From: Closterium sp. NIES-65 | Taxonomy: Eukaryota > Streptophyta > Zygnematophyceae > Desmidiales > Closteriaceae | Direction: 5' to 3' | Assembly: GCA_948144175.1 (NCBI GenBank) | Contig: CANXME010002087.1 | Span: 2,291,501-2,355,500 of the forward strand | Length of the DNA stretch: 64,000 nt | Shown here: positions 1-9,807 of the stretch, one piece after another | How the letters are laid out: each line of letters begins with the position of its first letter | How positions within the stretch are numbered: the stretch's first letter is position 1 | Program-made: the position numbers and the translations under genes | The notes under the pieces: model-generated | Seen by the model: the letters and a program-made list of their open reading frames with translations, nothing else | Database searches by the model: none | What the model was told of the DNA's origin: nothing

Positions 1-432
1 ATAAATAGTTCTAGCTAGCAAGGACCTTGGGAATCAACTTGGGAACAACCAGGGATGATCCCAAATAATTCCAAACAATAGAACCAACCTGGCTGGACAA
101 AACAGCAGGTGGTAGGTTGGTAAACAACCTCTGGTTCTGTTTTTCCAACCTGGGAAAACAACAACCAGGTTCAGGTCCTAAAAACAGAACCTGTCTTGTC
201 TTTGCCCAACCAGCCAAATGCTGGTTCCGCTGGTTTCCCCTGGCCGTGTAGCATGCAGATACAGACAAACAACATCCAAACTTCACATAAACTGTACCCC
301 TATAGTGCCTGCCCTGCTACACTATAGTGAACCAAACAAAACAGTACAATTTTGAGTTGGATAGAACTGAATCTGCGCAATCATATAAGCCGAAATGCAA
401 AGCAATTCTTGGGTTCCGTTATGGGCTACCGA
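1..432 (-). repeat. Family A LTR, partial, antisense
   Basis: This is the 3'-to-middle part of a family A LTR read on the minus strand and cut by the window edge. It carries the family's inverted repeats (AAAAACAGAACC-type arms, CACTATAG/CTATAGTG) and a 91-codon open frame at 11-286 that recurs in other copies. Similarity to the other LTRs decays after about 415, and family B sequence starts near 433. The exact junction is blurred by divergence. Confidence 0.85.
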
Positions 433-794
433 ACTCCAACTAGATTGGATTTTGCGTGTGACACTTCAAGGACTCCATCATGAGGGTTGCATCCTTGTTA
501 CTAAGAAGGTTTGTACCATCTTTCCCTAGCTCTTGGGAAATACGATCCCTTTCGTGGTTCTCTTGGAGTCCCCAACTCCAACTTCCAATACTCCTATGCT
601 TGTTCTTCCTCTACGATTCTAGTCTTGCGTCTGCTGGATGTTTTTAAGTGGTTCTGACTCTCTAGACCATCTTTCAGAGTGATTCATATTGGAGATATAG
701 ATAGGCCTAAGGCGCACAATCCTACCAAGCGGATTTGCGTTTAGATGAGAAACGAGTTCGTCGTGGATTCTCAAAGTAGCGGACCTGAACAACA
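433..794 (+). repeat. Family B copia LTR, 5'-truncated
   Basis: This stretch is homologous to the reverse complement of 60477-60707: both contain the ACTAGATTGGATTTTGC block, a GTGACAC-TCAAGGAC block and the TTTAGATGAGAAA block. It ends in CAACA two bases before a tRNA-Met-type PBS, so it is the 3' end of a 5' LTR. The LTR start is lost at the junction with the family A fragment on its left. Confidence 0.7.
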
Positions 795-796
795 AG

Positions 797-808
797 TGGT
801 ATCAGAGC
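797..808 (+). other. Primer-binding site, family B
   Basis: The sequence TGGTATCAGAGC is a perfect complement to the 3' end of plant-type initiator tRNA-Met, the usual copia minus-strand primer. It lies 2 nt after the LTR end and fixes this copy as plus-strand. Confidence 0.85.
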
Positions 809-1029
809 GGGTAGTCGACTTTGTGATGATGAATCATCCTGCATTCTTAACCAATGTTGACAAGTGAGACCATTTTCTAGTAGCTCAGTTCGCGAAATTT
901 AGATTGGTGGTCAAATCGCGTTCTAATTTGAAGTTTCACTACGCAACGGCGATTTTCGTAGAGTCCAAATATTTGGCAAAGTTCTCAGGAAACGATTTCT
1001 CAAGTTTCCACCGTTCATAAGGCCTCAAT

Positions 1030-1126
1030 ATAACTGGATCAGACTCTGGAGGTGCTAATGGTGAAATGGTTAGAGGCAGAGAGGCTGGAGAGCAGGGGGG
1101 AGTTGCTGGTGATGGAGTGGAGACTC
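1030..1126 (+). pseudogene. Family B gag, N-terminal piece (interrupted)
   Basis: This is the start of the family B Gag, recognised by alignment to the second copy (minus strand from 60239). The second copy has ATG where this copy has ATA at 1030, so the start codon is lost. The following frame gives a Gly/Glu/Arg-rich N-terminus. The gene is broken at 1126 by a family A solo LTR and resumes at 3219 in the same frame once one copy of the 5-bp target duplication is counted. The leader between the PBS and the start (809-1029) is noncoding. Confidence 0.65.
1122..1126. other. Target-site duplication GACTC (left copy)
   Basis: GACTC directly precedes the LTR end TGTTGGTG at 1127 and recurs at 3214-3218 directly after the other LTR end. 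The uninterrupted family B copy has a single GGACTCACCAACC at this place (minus strand, near 60153), so the empty site is known. Confidence 0.85.
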
Positions 1127-2052
1127 TGTTGGTGTAAGGGCCTAATAAACTCAAGCTACTAAGACTTAGAACCTCTCCTCAAGTTCACCTCCAAGGGTCC
1201 TTGGGTGCCTGGTACAAGACCAGCCCCTATCCTCAAGTCCGAGTTTGTAGAGAGGGGGATCAAGAATGACTTAGCCAAAATACCAAGAGCACCTAAAACG
1301 TCTCGCAGTGTATCTTGCAGACCGTGGATCAGATTAAGCTAAGACTTTGCTATATCGAAGCTCGCTCCAAGAGCTTTAACAAGAGCCAAGTAGTCTCACG
1401 AAAAGTTCTGTCATTACAGAGTTATCGCTCGTACAGCGTTTGCCTAGCAGTGGGGTGCTAGCATAGTAGCATTGACTCAGGTAGCATTCCGCCGTCGTAC
1501 CGTGTAGAAACGAAATTCATGGAAGGGAGGAATTTGCTTGAATCAAATTGACAATATCTACGTACAAATAGAGAAGGAATAAATAGTTCTAGCTAGCAAG
1601 GACCTTGGGAATCAACCTAGGAATAACCAGGGATGATTCCAAATAATTCCAAGCAACAGAACCAACCTGGCTGGACAAAACAGCAGGTGGTGGGTTGGTA
1701 AACAACCTCTCGTTCTGTTTTTCTAACCTAGGAAAACAACAACCAGGTTCAGGTCCTAAAAACAGAACCTGTCTTGTCTTTGCCCAACCAGCCAAATGCT
1801 GGTTCCACTGGTTTCCCCTGGCCCTGTAGCATGCAGATACAGACAAACAACATCCAAACTTTACCTAAATTGTACCCTTATAGTGCTTGCCCTGCTACAC
1901 TATAATCAACCAAACAGAACAGTACAATTTCGAGTTGGATCGAACTGAATCTGCGCAATCAAATATGCCGAACCGCAAAGCTTCCATCTTGGGTTCCTTT
2001 GCGAGCTCGTCCTTTCTACTTGTATTGTTCATAGCGCGAACAATGTTGTGCC

Positions 2053-3051
2053 TGCGTAGATAATTACTACAATGGGAGCTAGACTACGGGCTAGGCACGA
2101 GTGCTTGTGTGATCTCTGCGTTCATTGGTCCTTAGTCGTTTTCGTAGTGCACACACAGGCTGCTAGTTCACGGGGAGAATAGGCAAGAGTTTCAAAATAG
2201 AAAGTTGACAATAATGGTACAATGAAGTTGGCATGGCAAGACTACATCAGAGCTAGCGTTCAGGTCGGTCGACTGCCAGCATAGCATGGTCGACCGCGTT
2301 CCAGCATGACTTGGTCAACCGCGCTCGAGCAGTGCAAAGTCGACAGTGTGCCATCGCTGCATGTTGACGGCGTGCCAGCATTGCTCCCGTAGAACAGCAG
2401 TGCACTTACTTTGCAGGTGCTCGTAGATGATTGGAGGGCTAAGCCTCGTCACTCAAACAGCGCACGCACCAAGTCATCTTTGTGCTGACGGCTCCACCTG
2501 ATCCGCCACGTCGACCTCGCGATACCACGATCAAGGTCAGCCTCGCCAACTTCGCCTGGGCGATCGTCGCACTCCTTCGCAGAACCTTGTCACCCAGGTA
2601 TCCTGGTCGACCGAGCAACCATGTCGACTAGCTGCTCCTGTGTGTGCTCGTCGACCTCCCAAGTCGACGACCACACCAAGTCGACCTCACCAGGTCGACC
2701 ACTCCTCTGGTCGACCAGCTCCAGGTCGACGTCACTCCTGGTCGACCAGCTCCACGTCGACGAGCGCAGTTGTCAGCGGACCACCCAAGTCGGCTACCCA
2801 AAGTGGGCGTCACCAAGTCGACGCCCCTTTTACGTCGGCGCCGACTTCCAGACTGACCTATTGAAGTCGGTGACCTCCCAAGTCGGCGACCTCCCAAGTC
2901 GGCGGCATTACAGTGGCCCCGTGAAAGTTGACCAACCCCGTGCAAGTTGGCGTCACCCACTGCTGCAAGTCGGCTGTATCTTCTGTACACCCCACCACAA
3001 AGTCGGCTCCGCCCAAGTGCGGACGGGGCCAACACACAACTCCCGTTGTCA
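2053..3051 (-). mobile_element. Repeat C, possible solo LTR of another element
   Basis: This insertion of about 999 bp lies inside a family A LTR. On the minus strand it would begin TGACAACGGGAG and end ATCTACGCA, that is TG...CA as expected of an LTR. The flanks GTGCC (2048-2052) and GTGCT (3052-3056) could be a 5-bp target duplication with one change. The same TG-end sequence recurs at 27489-27535, which shows C is dispersed. I recognise no coding capacity. The long open frames on both strands at 2621-3065 come from its palindromic composition. Alternative: a noncoding DNA transposon. Confidence 0.5.
2262..2960. repeat. GTCGAC/AAGTCGG-rich degenerate array inside repeat C
   Basis: The palindrome GTCGAC and its variants (GGTCGACCAGCTCC, CAAGTCGAC, CAAGTCGGC) recur every 10-25 bp, densest at 2640-2770. 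The middle is richer in GTCGAC and the right side in AAGTCGG. Spacing is irregular, so this is a cluster of short motifs, not a simple tandem repeat. It could be a protein-binding cluster or LTR enhancer; no function is shown. Confidence 0.6.
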
Positions 3052-3218
3052 GTGCTGAAGCGCATAATGCGCGAGTACCTGCAAATGCTTCAAGCAAAAA
3101 TTGCGAAAGCAAACAAACACACGAAAATTCCATTCACACGCAAACACATTTGCATACGCATACTCGTACAAACAGACAGCAAGATGTCGTGCAATGTGTA
3201 TTTGCACTTAACTGACTC

Positions 3219-3585
3219 ACCAACCAGCCAACCCTACGCTATCGTCATCTTTTATACCATCTCCTACAACCGTGGATCGTGTGAAGGCTTTCTCTTTTGA
3301 GAAATTCATGGGGGAGGACTGCGAGCACTGGAGCTTTCGCTTGAGGCTGATGTACACCCAATACAAGCCATTGGATATGGTAGAGGGAAAGGAGAAGATG
3401 CCGGAGGTTTGCGGAGCTGAAAGGAGCATGGATAAAGCGCTCGTTTGACGCGTACATGCTCATGGTGCAAGCGGTTGGCGGACGACAACTTGACCACATG
3501 AAAGGCCTCTTGCGTGATCCATAGTGTAGTCCGAAGGCTTGGATGAAGCTTCTAGATGTGCACTCAAGGACACATGCTACCGGCT
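3219..3585 (+). pseudogene. Family B gag, continuation
   Basis: Continues the interrupted family B Gag. The frame holds an S-F-R-L-R-L...T-Q-Y-K segment and a K-E-K-M-P-E-V segment, both matched by the second copy (SFRMRL, TQYK, EEMPDV on the minus strand near 59965-60050). Further on, after a frameshift near 3415, come SFDAYMLMVQAVGG and a stop, then a KAWMKLLDVHS-like stretch of the kind seen in copia Gag capsid regions. At least one frameshift and several stops make it non-coding. The rest of the element is missing; family A sequence begins at about 3586. Confidence 0.65.
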
Positions 3586-3663
3586 CCCAGGTTGATTCCC
3601 AAGGTCCCAAGGTCCTTGAAGAAATATTTAGTTATAGCTAGCAAGGACCTTGGGAATCAACGT
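3586..3663. repeat. Palindromic junction of two family A LTR pieces
   Basis: A plus-oriented LTR scrap (GGTTGATTCCCAAGGTCC, about 3590-3607) is followed within 40 bp by the same sequence inverted (GGACCTTGGGAATCAACG). This gives a near-perfect inverted repeat at the left end of the antisense LTR fragment. It looks like a fold-back or end-joining scar. Confidence 0.7.
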
Positions 3664-4253
3664 GCAAAGAACCATGGATAATCTGAAATAATTCCATACA
3701 ACAGAACCAACTTCGTTGGTCAAATCAGCAGGTAATAGGTTGGTATACAACCCTGGTTCTGTTTTTCCAACCTGGGAAAACAACAACCAGGTTCAGGTTC
3801 TAGAAACAGAACCTGTTTTGTCTTTGCCCAACCAGCCAACTACGGGTTTCGTTGGTTTCCCCTGGCTTTGTTACATGCAGATATAGACAAACAGAATCCA
3901 ACCTTCACCTAAATTGTATCCTTATAGTAGCTACCCAGCTACAATATAGTCAACCAAACAAGAAAGTACAATTTTGGGTTGGATGTAACTAAATTTGCAC
4001 CTTTAAAAGAACCAAACTGCAAAGCTTTTATCTTAGGTTTCTTTGCGAGCTCGTCATTTCTGCTTGCATTGTTTACAACGTGCATAATTTTGTGCCAAAG
4101 CGCACAATGCACGAATACCCGCAAATGCTTCAAGCAGAAATTGCGAAAGCAAACAAATACACAAACACACCATTTATACGCAAATGCATTCGTACACGTA
4201 TACTCGTACAAACAGACGGCAGGATGCCGTGCAATATGCAATTGAAATCAACA
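3622..4253 (-). repeat. Family A LTR fragment, antisense
   Basis: This corresponds to roughly the last 630 bp of the antisense LTR (compare 5589-6221). It is more diverged than most copies and ends in a decayed TGCACCCAACA. Eight bases separate it from the next, oppositely oriented LTR. Confidence 0.85.
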
Positions 4254-4261
4254 CCTACATG

Positions 4262-5129
4262 TGTTGGGTGCAAATTCACATTGCACGACATCCTGCCGTC
4301 TGTTTGTATGAGTATGCGTGTGCGAATGCATTTGGGTGTGAATGGAATGTTTGTGTGTTTGTTTGCTTTCGCAATATTTGCTTGAAGCATTTGCAGGTAC
4401 TCGTGCATTATGCGCTTTGGCACAACATTGTACGCGCTATGAACAGTACAAGCAGAAAGGACGAGCTCGCAAAGGAACCCAAGATGGAAGCTTTGCGGTT
4501 TGGTTGAATTGATTGTGCAGATTCAGTTCTATCCAACTCGAAATTGTACTGTTTTGTTTGGTTGACTATAGTGTAGCAGGGCAGGCACTATAGAGGTACA
4601 ATTTAGGTGAAGGTTGGATGTTGTTTGTCTGTATCTGCATGCTACACGGCCAGGGGAAACCAGCGGAACCAGCATTTGGCTGGGTGGGCAAAGACAAAAT
4701 AGGTTCTGTTTTTAGGACCTGAACCTGGTTGTTGTTTTCCCAGGTTGGAAAAACAGAACGAGAGGTTGTTTACCAACCTACCACCTGCTGTTTTGTCCAG
4801 CCAGGTTGGTTCTGTTGCTTGGAATTATTTGGGATCATCCCTGGTTGTTCCCAGGTTGATTCCCGAGGTCCTTGCTAGCTAGAGCTATTTATTCCTTCTC
4901 TGTTTGTTCCTGAATATAGTCAATTTTGATTCAAGCGAATTCCTCTCTTCCTGGAATTTCGTTTCTATGCGGTGCGACGGCGGAATGCTACCGAGTGAAC
5001 GCTAGTACGCTAGCACTCCAACGCTAGGCAAACGCTGTTTGAGCCATAAATTTGTAATGGCAGAACTTTTCGCGAGGCAACTTGGCTTATTTTAAAGCTC
5101 TTGGAGCGAGCTTCAATATAGGAAATTTT
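4262..5129 (+). repeat. Family A LTR, sense, 3'-truncated by insertion
   Basis: Starts with the canonical TGTTGGGTGCAAATTC and runs about 868 bp until an antisense LTR begins at 5130. The missing last 220 bp are not found downstream in register. It is therefore a truncated solo or terminal LTR into which the next element inserted, with later loss. Confidence 0.85.
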
Positions 5130-6221
5130 TGTTGGTGTAAGGGCCAAATAAACTCAAGCTATTAAGACTTTTTCAAACTTAAAACCTCTCCTCGGGGTCA
5201 CCTCCAAGGGTCCTTGGGTGCCTGGTACAAGACCAGCCCCTATCCTCGGGTCCGAGTTTGTAGAGAGAGGGATTAAGAGGGACTTAGTCAAAACAGCAAG
5301 AGTACCTTGAACGTCGCGCAGCGTATCGTGCAGACCGTGAATCGGATTAAGCTGAGAATTTCCTATATCGAAGCTCACTCTAAGAGCTTTAAAATAAGCC
5401 AAGTTGCCTCACGAAAAGTTCTGCCATTACGAAGTCATGGCTCGGACAGCGTTAGCCTAGCTTGGAGTGCTAGCATACTAGCGTTGACTCGCGTAGCATT
5501 CCGCCGTCGCACCGCGTAGAAAGGAAATTCCACCAAGGAAGGAATTTGCTTGAATCAATTTCACTATATCCATGAACAAACAGAGAAGGAATAAATAGCT
5601 CTAGCTAGCAAGGACCTTGGGAATCAACCTGGGAACAACCAAGGATGATCCCAAATAATTTCAAGCAACAGAACCAACCTGGCTGGACAAAACAGCAGGT
5701 GGTAGGTTGGTAAACAACCTCTCGTTCTGTTTTTCCAACCTGGGAAAACAACAACCAGGTTCAGGTCCTAAAAACAGAACCTGTTTTGTCTTTGCCCACC
5801 CAGCCAAATGCTGGTTCCGCTGGTTTCCCCTGGCCGTGTAGCATGCAGATACAGACAAACAACATCCAACCTTCACCTAAATTGTACCTCTATAGTGCCT
5901 GCCCTGCTACACTATAGTCAACCAAACAAAACAGTACAATTTCGAGTTGGATAGAACTGAATCTGCACAATCAATTCAACCGAACCGCAAAGCTTCCATC
6001 TTGGGTTCCTTTGCGAGCTCGTCCTTTCTGCTTGTACTGTTCATAGCGCGTACAATGTTGTGCCGAAGCGCATAATGCACGAGTACCTGCAAATGCTTCA
6101 AGCGAAAATTGCGAAAGCAAACAAACACACCAACATTCCATTCACACCCAAATGCATTCGCACACGCATACTCATACAAACAGACGGCAGGATGTCGTGC
6201 AATGTGAATTTGCACCCAACA
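5130..6221 (-). repeat. 3' LTR of minus-strand family A element
   Basis: A full 1,092-bp LTR read on the minus strand, from TGTTGGTGTAAGGG to TGCACCCAACA. A purine tract (minus strand) and RNase H coding sequence follow at higher coordinates, so this is the 3' LTR of the element whose pol lies at 6264-9000. Confidence 0.92.
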
Positions 6222-6234
6222 CACTCCCCCTCAG
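6222..6234 (-). other. Polypurine tract, family A
   Basis: On the minus strand this reads CTGAGGGGGAGTG directly before the 3' LTR, the plus-strand priming site of reverse transcription. The same tract precedes every 3' LTR of the family. Confidence 0.8.
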
Positions 6235-6263
6235 CCTGCCGGCTGCATCCCCATCATTCCATA

Positions 6264-9000
6264 CTAGTTCCTGCTCATTCCACTCATCCGCATACAACGC
6301 CAATGAGGCTCATCCGCAAGCCTCTTGGTGAGGAAGTCTGCTGGCTGCTGGTGAGTCTTGATGTAGATCGGATTCACCGTCCCCCTCTTCACCTTCTTAC
6401 GCAGCCAGTGCCACTTGGTTTGCATGTTTTTGTTCAGCCCATGAAGCACAGCGTTCGTGGCCATCCCAAGAGCTCCCTTGCTATCACAAAACAGCGGCGT
6501 AGCAACCTTTTGCTCCTGGCCAACCTCCTCTAACAGCCTGCTCAGCCAAATCACCTCCTTCACCCCATGGAACATCGCCATGTACTCTGATTCCACAGAA
6601 GAGAGTGCTATCTCCGTCTGCTTCTTTGACCTCCAACTAACAGGTCCTCCTCCAACTACGCAGATGTATCCTCCCACAGATGAGGAATCCTCCTTCTCAG
6701 AGGCCCACGTAGCATCGGTAAAGCAAGTGAGAAAGAGCTTGCCTTCTCCAAGCCTCTCCCCCTTCTCTTTCAGCATCTCAACCCCTTTCTGCTTCACCTG
6801 TGCAGATGCGGAGTACTGAGCTCCAATGCTTGGGTGAGAGTTCAAATACTTCACCACACGCTCAGCTGCATCCACCTGCTCCTCTGATGGATTCTGCACC
6901 ACCCTAGCCAGCTGCCCAACCGAGAAAGAGATGTCGGGCCTTGTGTGAACTGCTATACAAGGATTGAAATTGATGCTGCTCCTCGGCTTCAACCCCTTCA
7001 TCCTCTGCAGCTTCACAAGCTTGAGTTCTGCTGGCAGGGGAGTTGCAACCTTGCGCTCATTCTCAATCCCGTACTTCTCCCCAAGCTGCTTGAAGAACTT
7101 CTCCTGGTGCAGCTCCAACCACCTGTGATCCAGATCCCTCTCCACGTGCATCCCGAGGTAGTACTTTACCTCCCCAAGGTTCTTGCACTTGAAGTTCTCC
7201 ATCAGCTGATGCTGCACCTTCTGGATCTCCTTCATGCTGCTGCTAAAGAGAAGAATGTCGTCCACATAGACCAGAAACAGCACCAGCTTCTCCCCCTCCC
7301 CCTTGAGAAAGAGGCTCTCATCACAGCTGCTGGTCCTGAATCCCACCTCCTCTAAAACAGCTGCCAACTTCTGGTACTAGCAGCGTGGCGCCTGCTTCAA
7401 GCCGTAGATGGACTTTTCAGCTTGCACACCCTGCCCGTACCATCTTCATACCCAGGTGGCTGCGTCATGAACACCTCCTCCTCTAAAATCCTATTGAGGA
7501 ACGCCGTTGATATATCCATCTGAATGATGAATTTCCCACTAACGGTTGCATCTGCCAACAAGACACGGAGGGTAGGGGGTTTGGCAGTGGGAGCAAAGAT
7601 CTCATTGAAGTCCCGCTTCTCCTTTTGCATAAACCCTTTAGCCACCAGCCTACTCTTGTACATGGTGACCTGTCCCTTGTCATCGGTCTTGATCCTTAAC
7701 ACCCACTTGCACTGTATGGCTTTCTTCCCCTCAGGCAGCACCACCAGCTCCCATGTCCCATTCTCTAGCAGGCTCTGGTACTCAGCATCCCTGGAAACCA
7801 GCCACTTCTCCCTATCTGGGCCAGCTAATGCCTCCTCCATGCTAGCTGGTTCCTCTAGTGCAGGGGCAAGAAAACAGTAGGCAGGTTCATCCTCCTCATC
7901 CGGATCATAGCCATGCGGTAGAATCAGCAATGCCTCCTCTGTTCCAAGCTGCTGCTCTGCTACATCAGCTCCTGCAGTCAGCTTCTTAGTAGCCATACGG
8001 GTACGTCCTGGCCTGGAGATGGGTGTTTCCCATCCCCTCATAACAACACCCTTCGGCTTCTTAGTTTTTCCCTGCTGCTGCTCTCCTCGCTCGGATCCAG
8101 CAGCTCCACTAGTGCTACCGCTAGTCCCCACACCATCACCTTCACCAGCAGGTGCCTTCTACACCTTCTCTCCATCACCACCCTCTGCAGCTACCTCCTC
8201 TCCCTCTTCCCACACACTAGGAGTTAGGTCCAGCTGCATGGTGATCTGCTCCATCTGCTGGGACACCTTGGCCTCCGGCTGTTTCTCCCCAACAAACTTC
8301 ACATCCCTGCTGTCAAACAACACACCCTTGGAAGGTTCCCATAGCAGCCATTCGTTGCTCTCAGCAGCCAGCCCCAAATGCACACACCAGATTGCACTTG
8401 CCCCCAACTTACTGCGGTAGGTTTTGGGGACGTGAGCGACTGCCATGCAACCGAACACCCTCAGCATGTCCACCGGCGGCTTCCTCCCAAGCCACCTCTC
8501 CAACAGCACCCACGAGTCATCCCCAACCTTGGTGAGTACCCTGTTCCTAGCGACTGTAGTGTGCCGAACAGCATGGGGCCACATGGAGTTGCCCAGCCCA
8601 GATTCTATGAGCAGCGCCCTAGCTGTCTCCAGAATTGTCCGGTTTGCCCGTTCTGCTACACCGTTAGACTGTGGGGTGTAAGCCGTGGTCAGCTCCCTCT
8701 AGATGCCCTGCTTCTTGAGCCAAGCTGTCATCTCAGCTCCAAGAAACTCACCACCCCGATCTGTCCTAATCCGCTTCACCACACACTCTGCTTGCTTTTC
8801 CACGAATGGCAGCCAATCTTCTCGAATCGTAGAGGCGGCGTAATCTTTCTGCTTCAGTGGATACGCCCACATAAGCCTGCTCCAGTCATCCACAATGGTT
8901 AGGAAGTACCGCTCCCCCTTGTGACCTTGCACCGGCAGCGGCCCCACCAAATTCATGTGGACCAGCTCCAACGGCTTTTTGCTCCTGCTAGCCACACTAT
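6264..9000 (-). pseudogene. Copia pol remnant (integrase, RT, RNase H), family A
   Basis: Minus-strand polyprotein C-terminal two thirds. RNase H (FTDATWASE, VESEYMA, CDSKGAL) and RT with YVDD lie in one frame at 6264-7367. The RT N-terminal part and the acidic integrase-RT linker are at 7397-8131, and integrase at 8159-9000 with TDRGGE. Breaks: a TGG-to-TAG change near 7378, a 1-nt deletion near 7410, a CAG-to-TAG change near 8160, a CAG-to-TAG change at 8699-8701 shared with the element at 38306-42874, and a small deletion with a compensating frameshift near 6950. Sequence stops abruptly at 9000 inside integrase, where a sense LTR begins; gag, protease and the 5' LTR are absent. Confidence 0.9.
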
Positions 9001-9761
9001 TGTTGGGTGCAAATTCACATTGCACGACATCCTGACGTCTGTTTGTACGAGTATGCGTGTGCGAATGCATTTGGGCATGAATGGAATGTTCGTGTGTTTG
9101 TTTGCTTTCGCAGTTTTCGCTTGAAGCATTTGCAGGTACTCGCGCAATGTGCGCTTCGGCATAACATTGTACGCGCTATGAACAGTACAAGCAGAAAGGA
9201 GGAGCTTGCAAAATAACCCAAGATGGAAGCTTTGCGGTTCGGCTTACTTGATTGCGTCGATTCAGTTCTATCCAGCTCGAAATTGTACTGTTCTGTTTGG
9301 TTGACTATAGTGTACCAGGGCAGGCACTATAGAGGTACAATTTAGGTGAAGGTTGGATGTTGTTTGTCTGTATCTGCATGCTACAGGGCCAGGGGAAACC
9401 AGTGGAACCAGCATTTGGCTGGTTGGGCAAAGACAAAACATGTTCTGTTTTTAGGACCTGAACCTGGTTGTTGTTTTCCCAGGTTGGAAAAACAGAACCA
9501 GAGGCTGTTTACCAACCTACCACCTGCTGTTTTGTCCAGCCAGGTTAGTTCTATTGCTTAGATTTATTTGGGATCATCCTCGGCTGTTCCCAGGTTTATT
9601 CCCAAAGTCCTTGCTAGCTAGAACTATTTATTCCTTCTCTGTTTGTACCTGGATATAATGAAATTGATTCAAGCGAATTCCTTCCTTGGTGAAATTTCCT
9701 TTCTACGCGGTGCGACGACGGAATGCTACGCGAGTCAACGCTATAGGCCCTTACACCAACA
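9001..9761 (+). repeat. 5' LTR of array, 3'-internal deletion
   Basis: Starts TGTTGGGTG and ends TTACACCAACA, but about 330 bp are missing between GAGTCAACGCT and ATAGGCCC near 9742. Ends and PBS are intact. It breaks into the minus pol remnant right after CCACACTAT. Confidence 0.9.
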
Positions 9762-9764
9762 AGC

Positions 9765-9776
9765 TGGTATCAGAGC
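9765..9776 (+). other. Primer-binding site, internal 1
   Basis: TGGTATCAGAGC, 3 nt after the LTR end, complements the 3' end of initiator tRNA-Met. The same arrangement recurs at 14845-14856 and 19865-19876 in the array. Confidence 0.9.
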
Positions 9777-9807
9777 TGCGTTATAGTGATCCTCGTTATA
9801 GGTAGCT

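Larger units (their letters stand above)
1127..3213 (-). mobile_element. Family A solo LTR with a nested insertion
   Basis: An antisense family A LTR runs 1127-2052 and resumes at 3052-3213. It starts TGTTGGTGTAAGGGCC and ends in a mutated form of TGCACCCAACA. GACTC duplications flank it and there is no internal gag-pol, so it is a solo LTR left by LTR-LTR recombination. A 1-kb unrelated repeat (C) sits at 2053-3051, between bases that are adjacent in other LTR copies. The two LTR parts together give about 1,088 bp, the family's full length. Confidence 0.85.

Noticed and set aside
2621..3065. Overlapping 145-codon open frames on both strands, possible gene
   Set aside because: Both arise in the GTCGAC-rich part of repeat C, whose palindromic motifs lack stops in several frames. 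Composition is low-complexity Ser/Thr/Arg and there is no domain.
4262..6221. Complete element formed by the sense LTR at 4262 and the antisense LTR at 5130
   Set aside because: The two LTRs are in opposite orientation and abut without internal sequence; the second inserted into the first.
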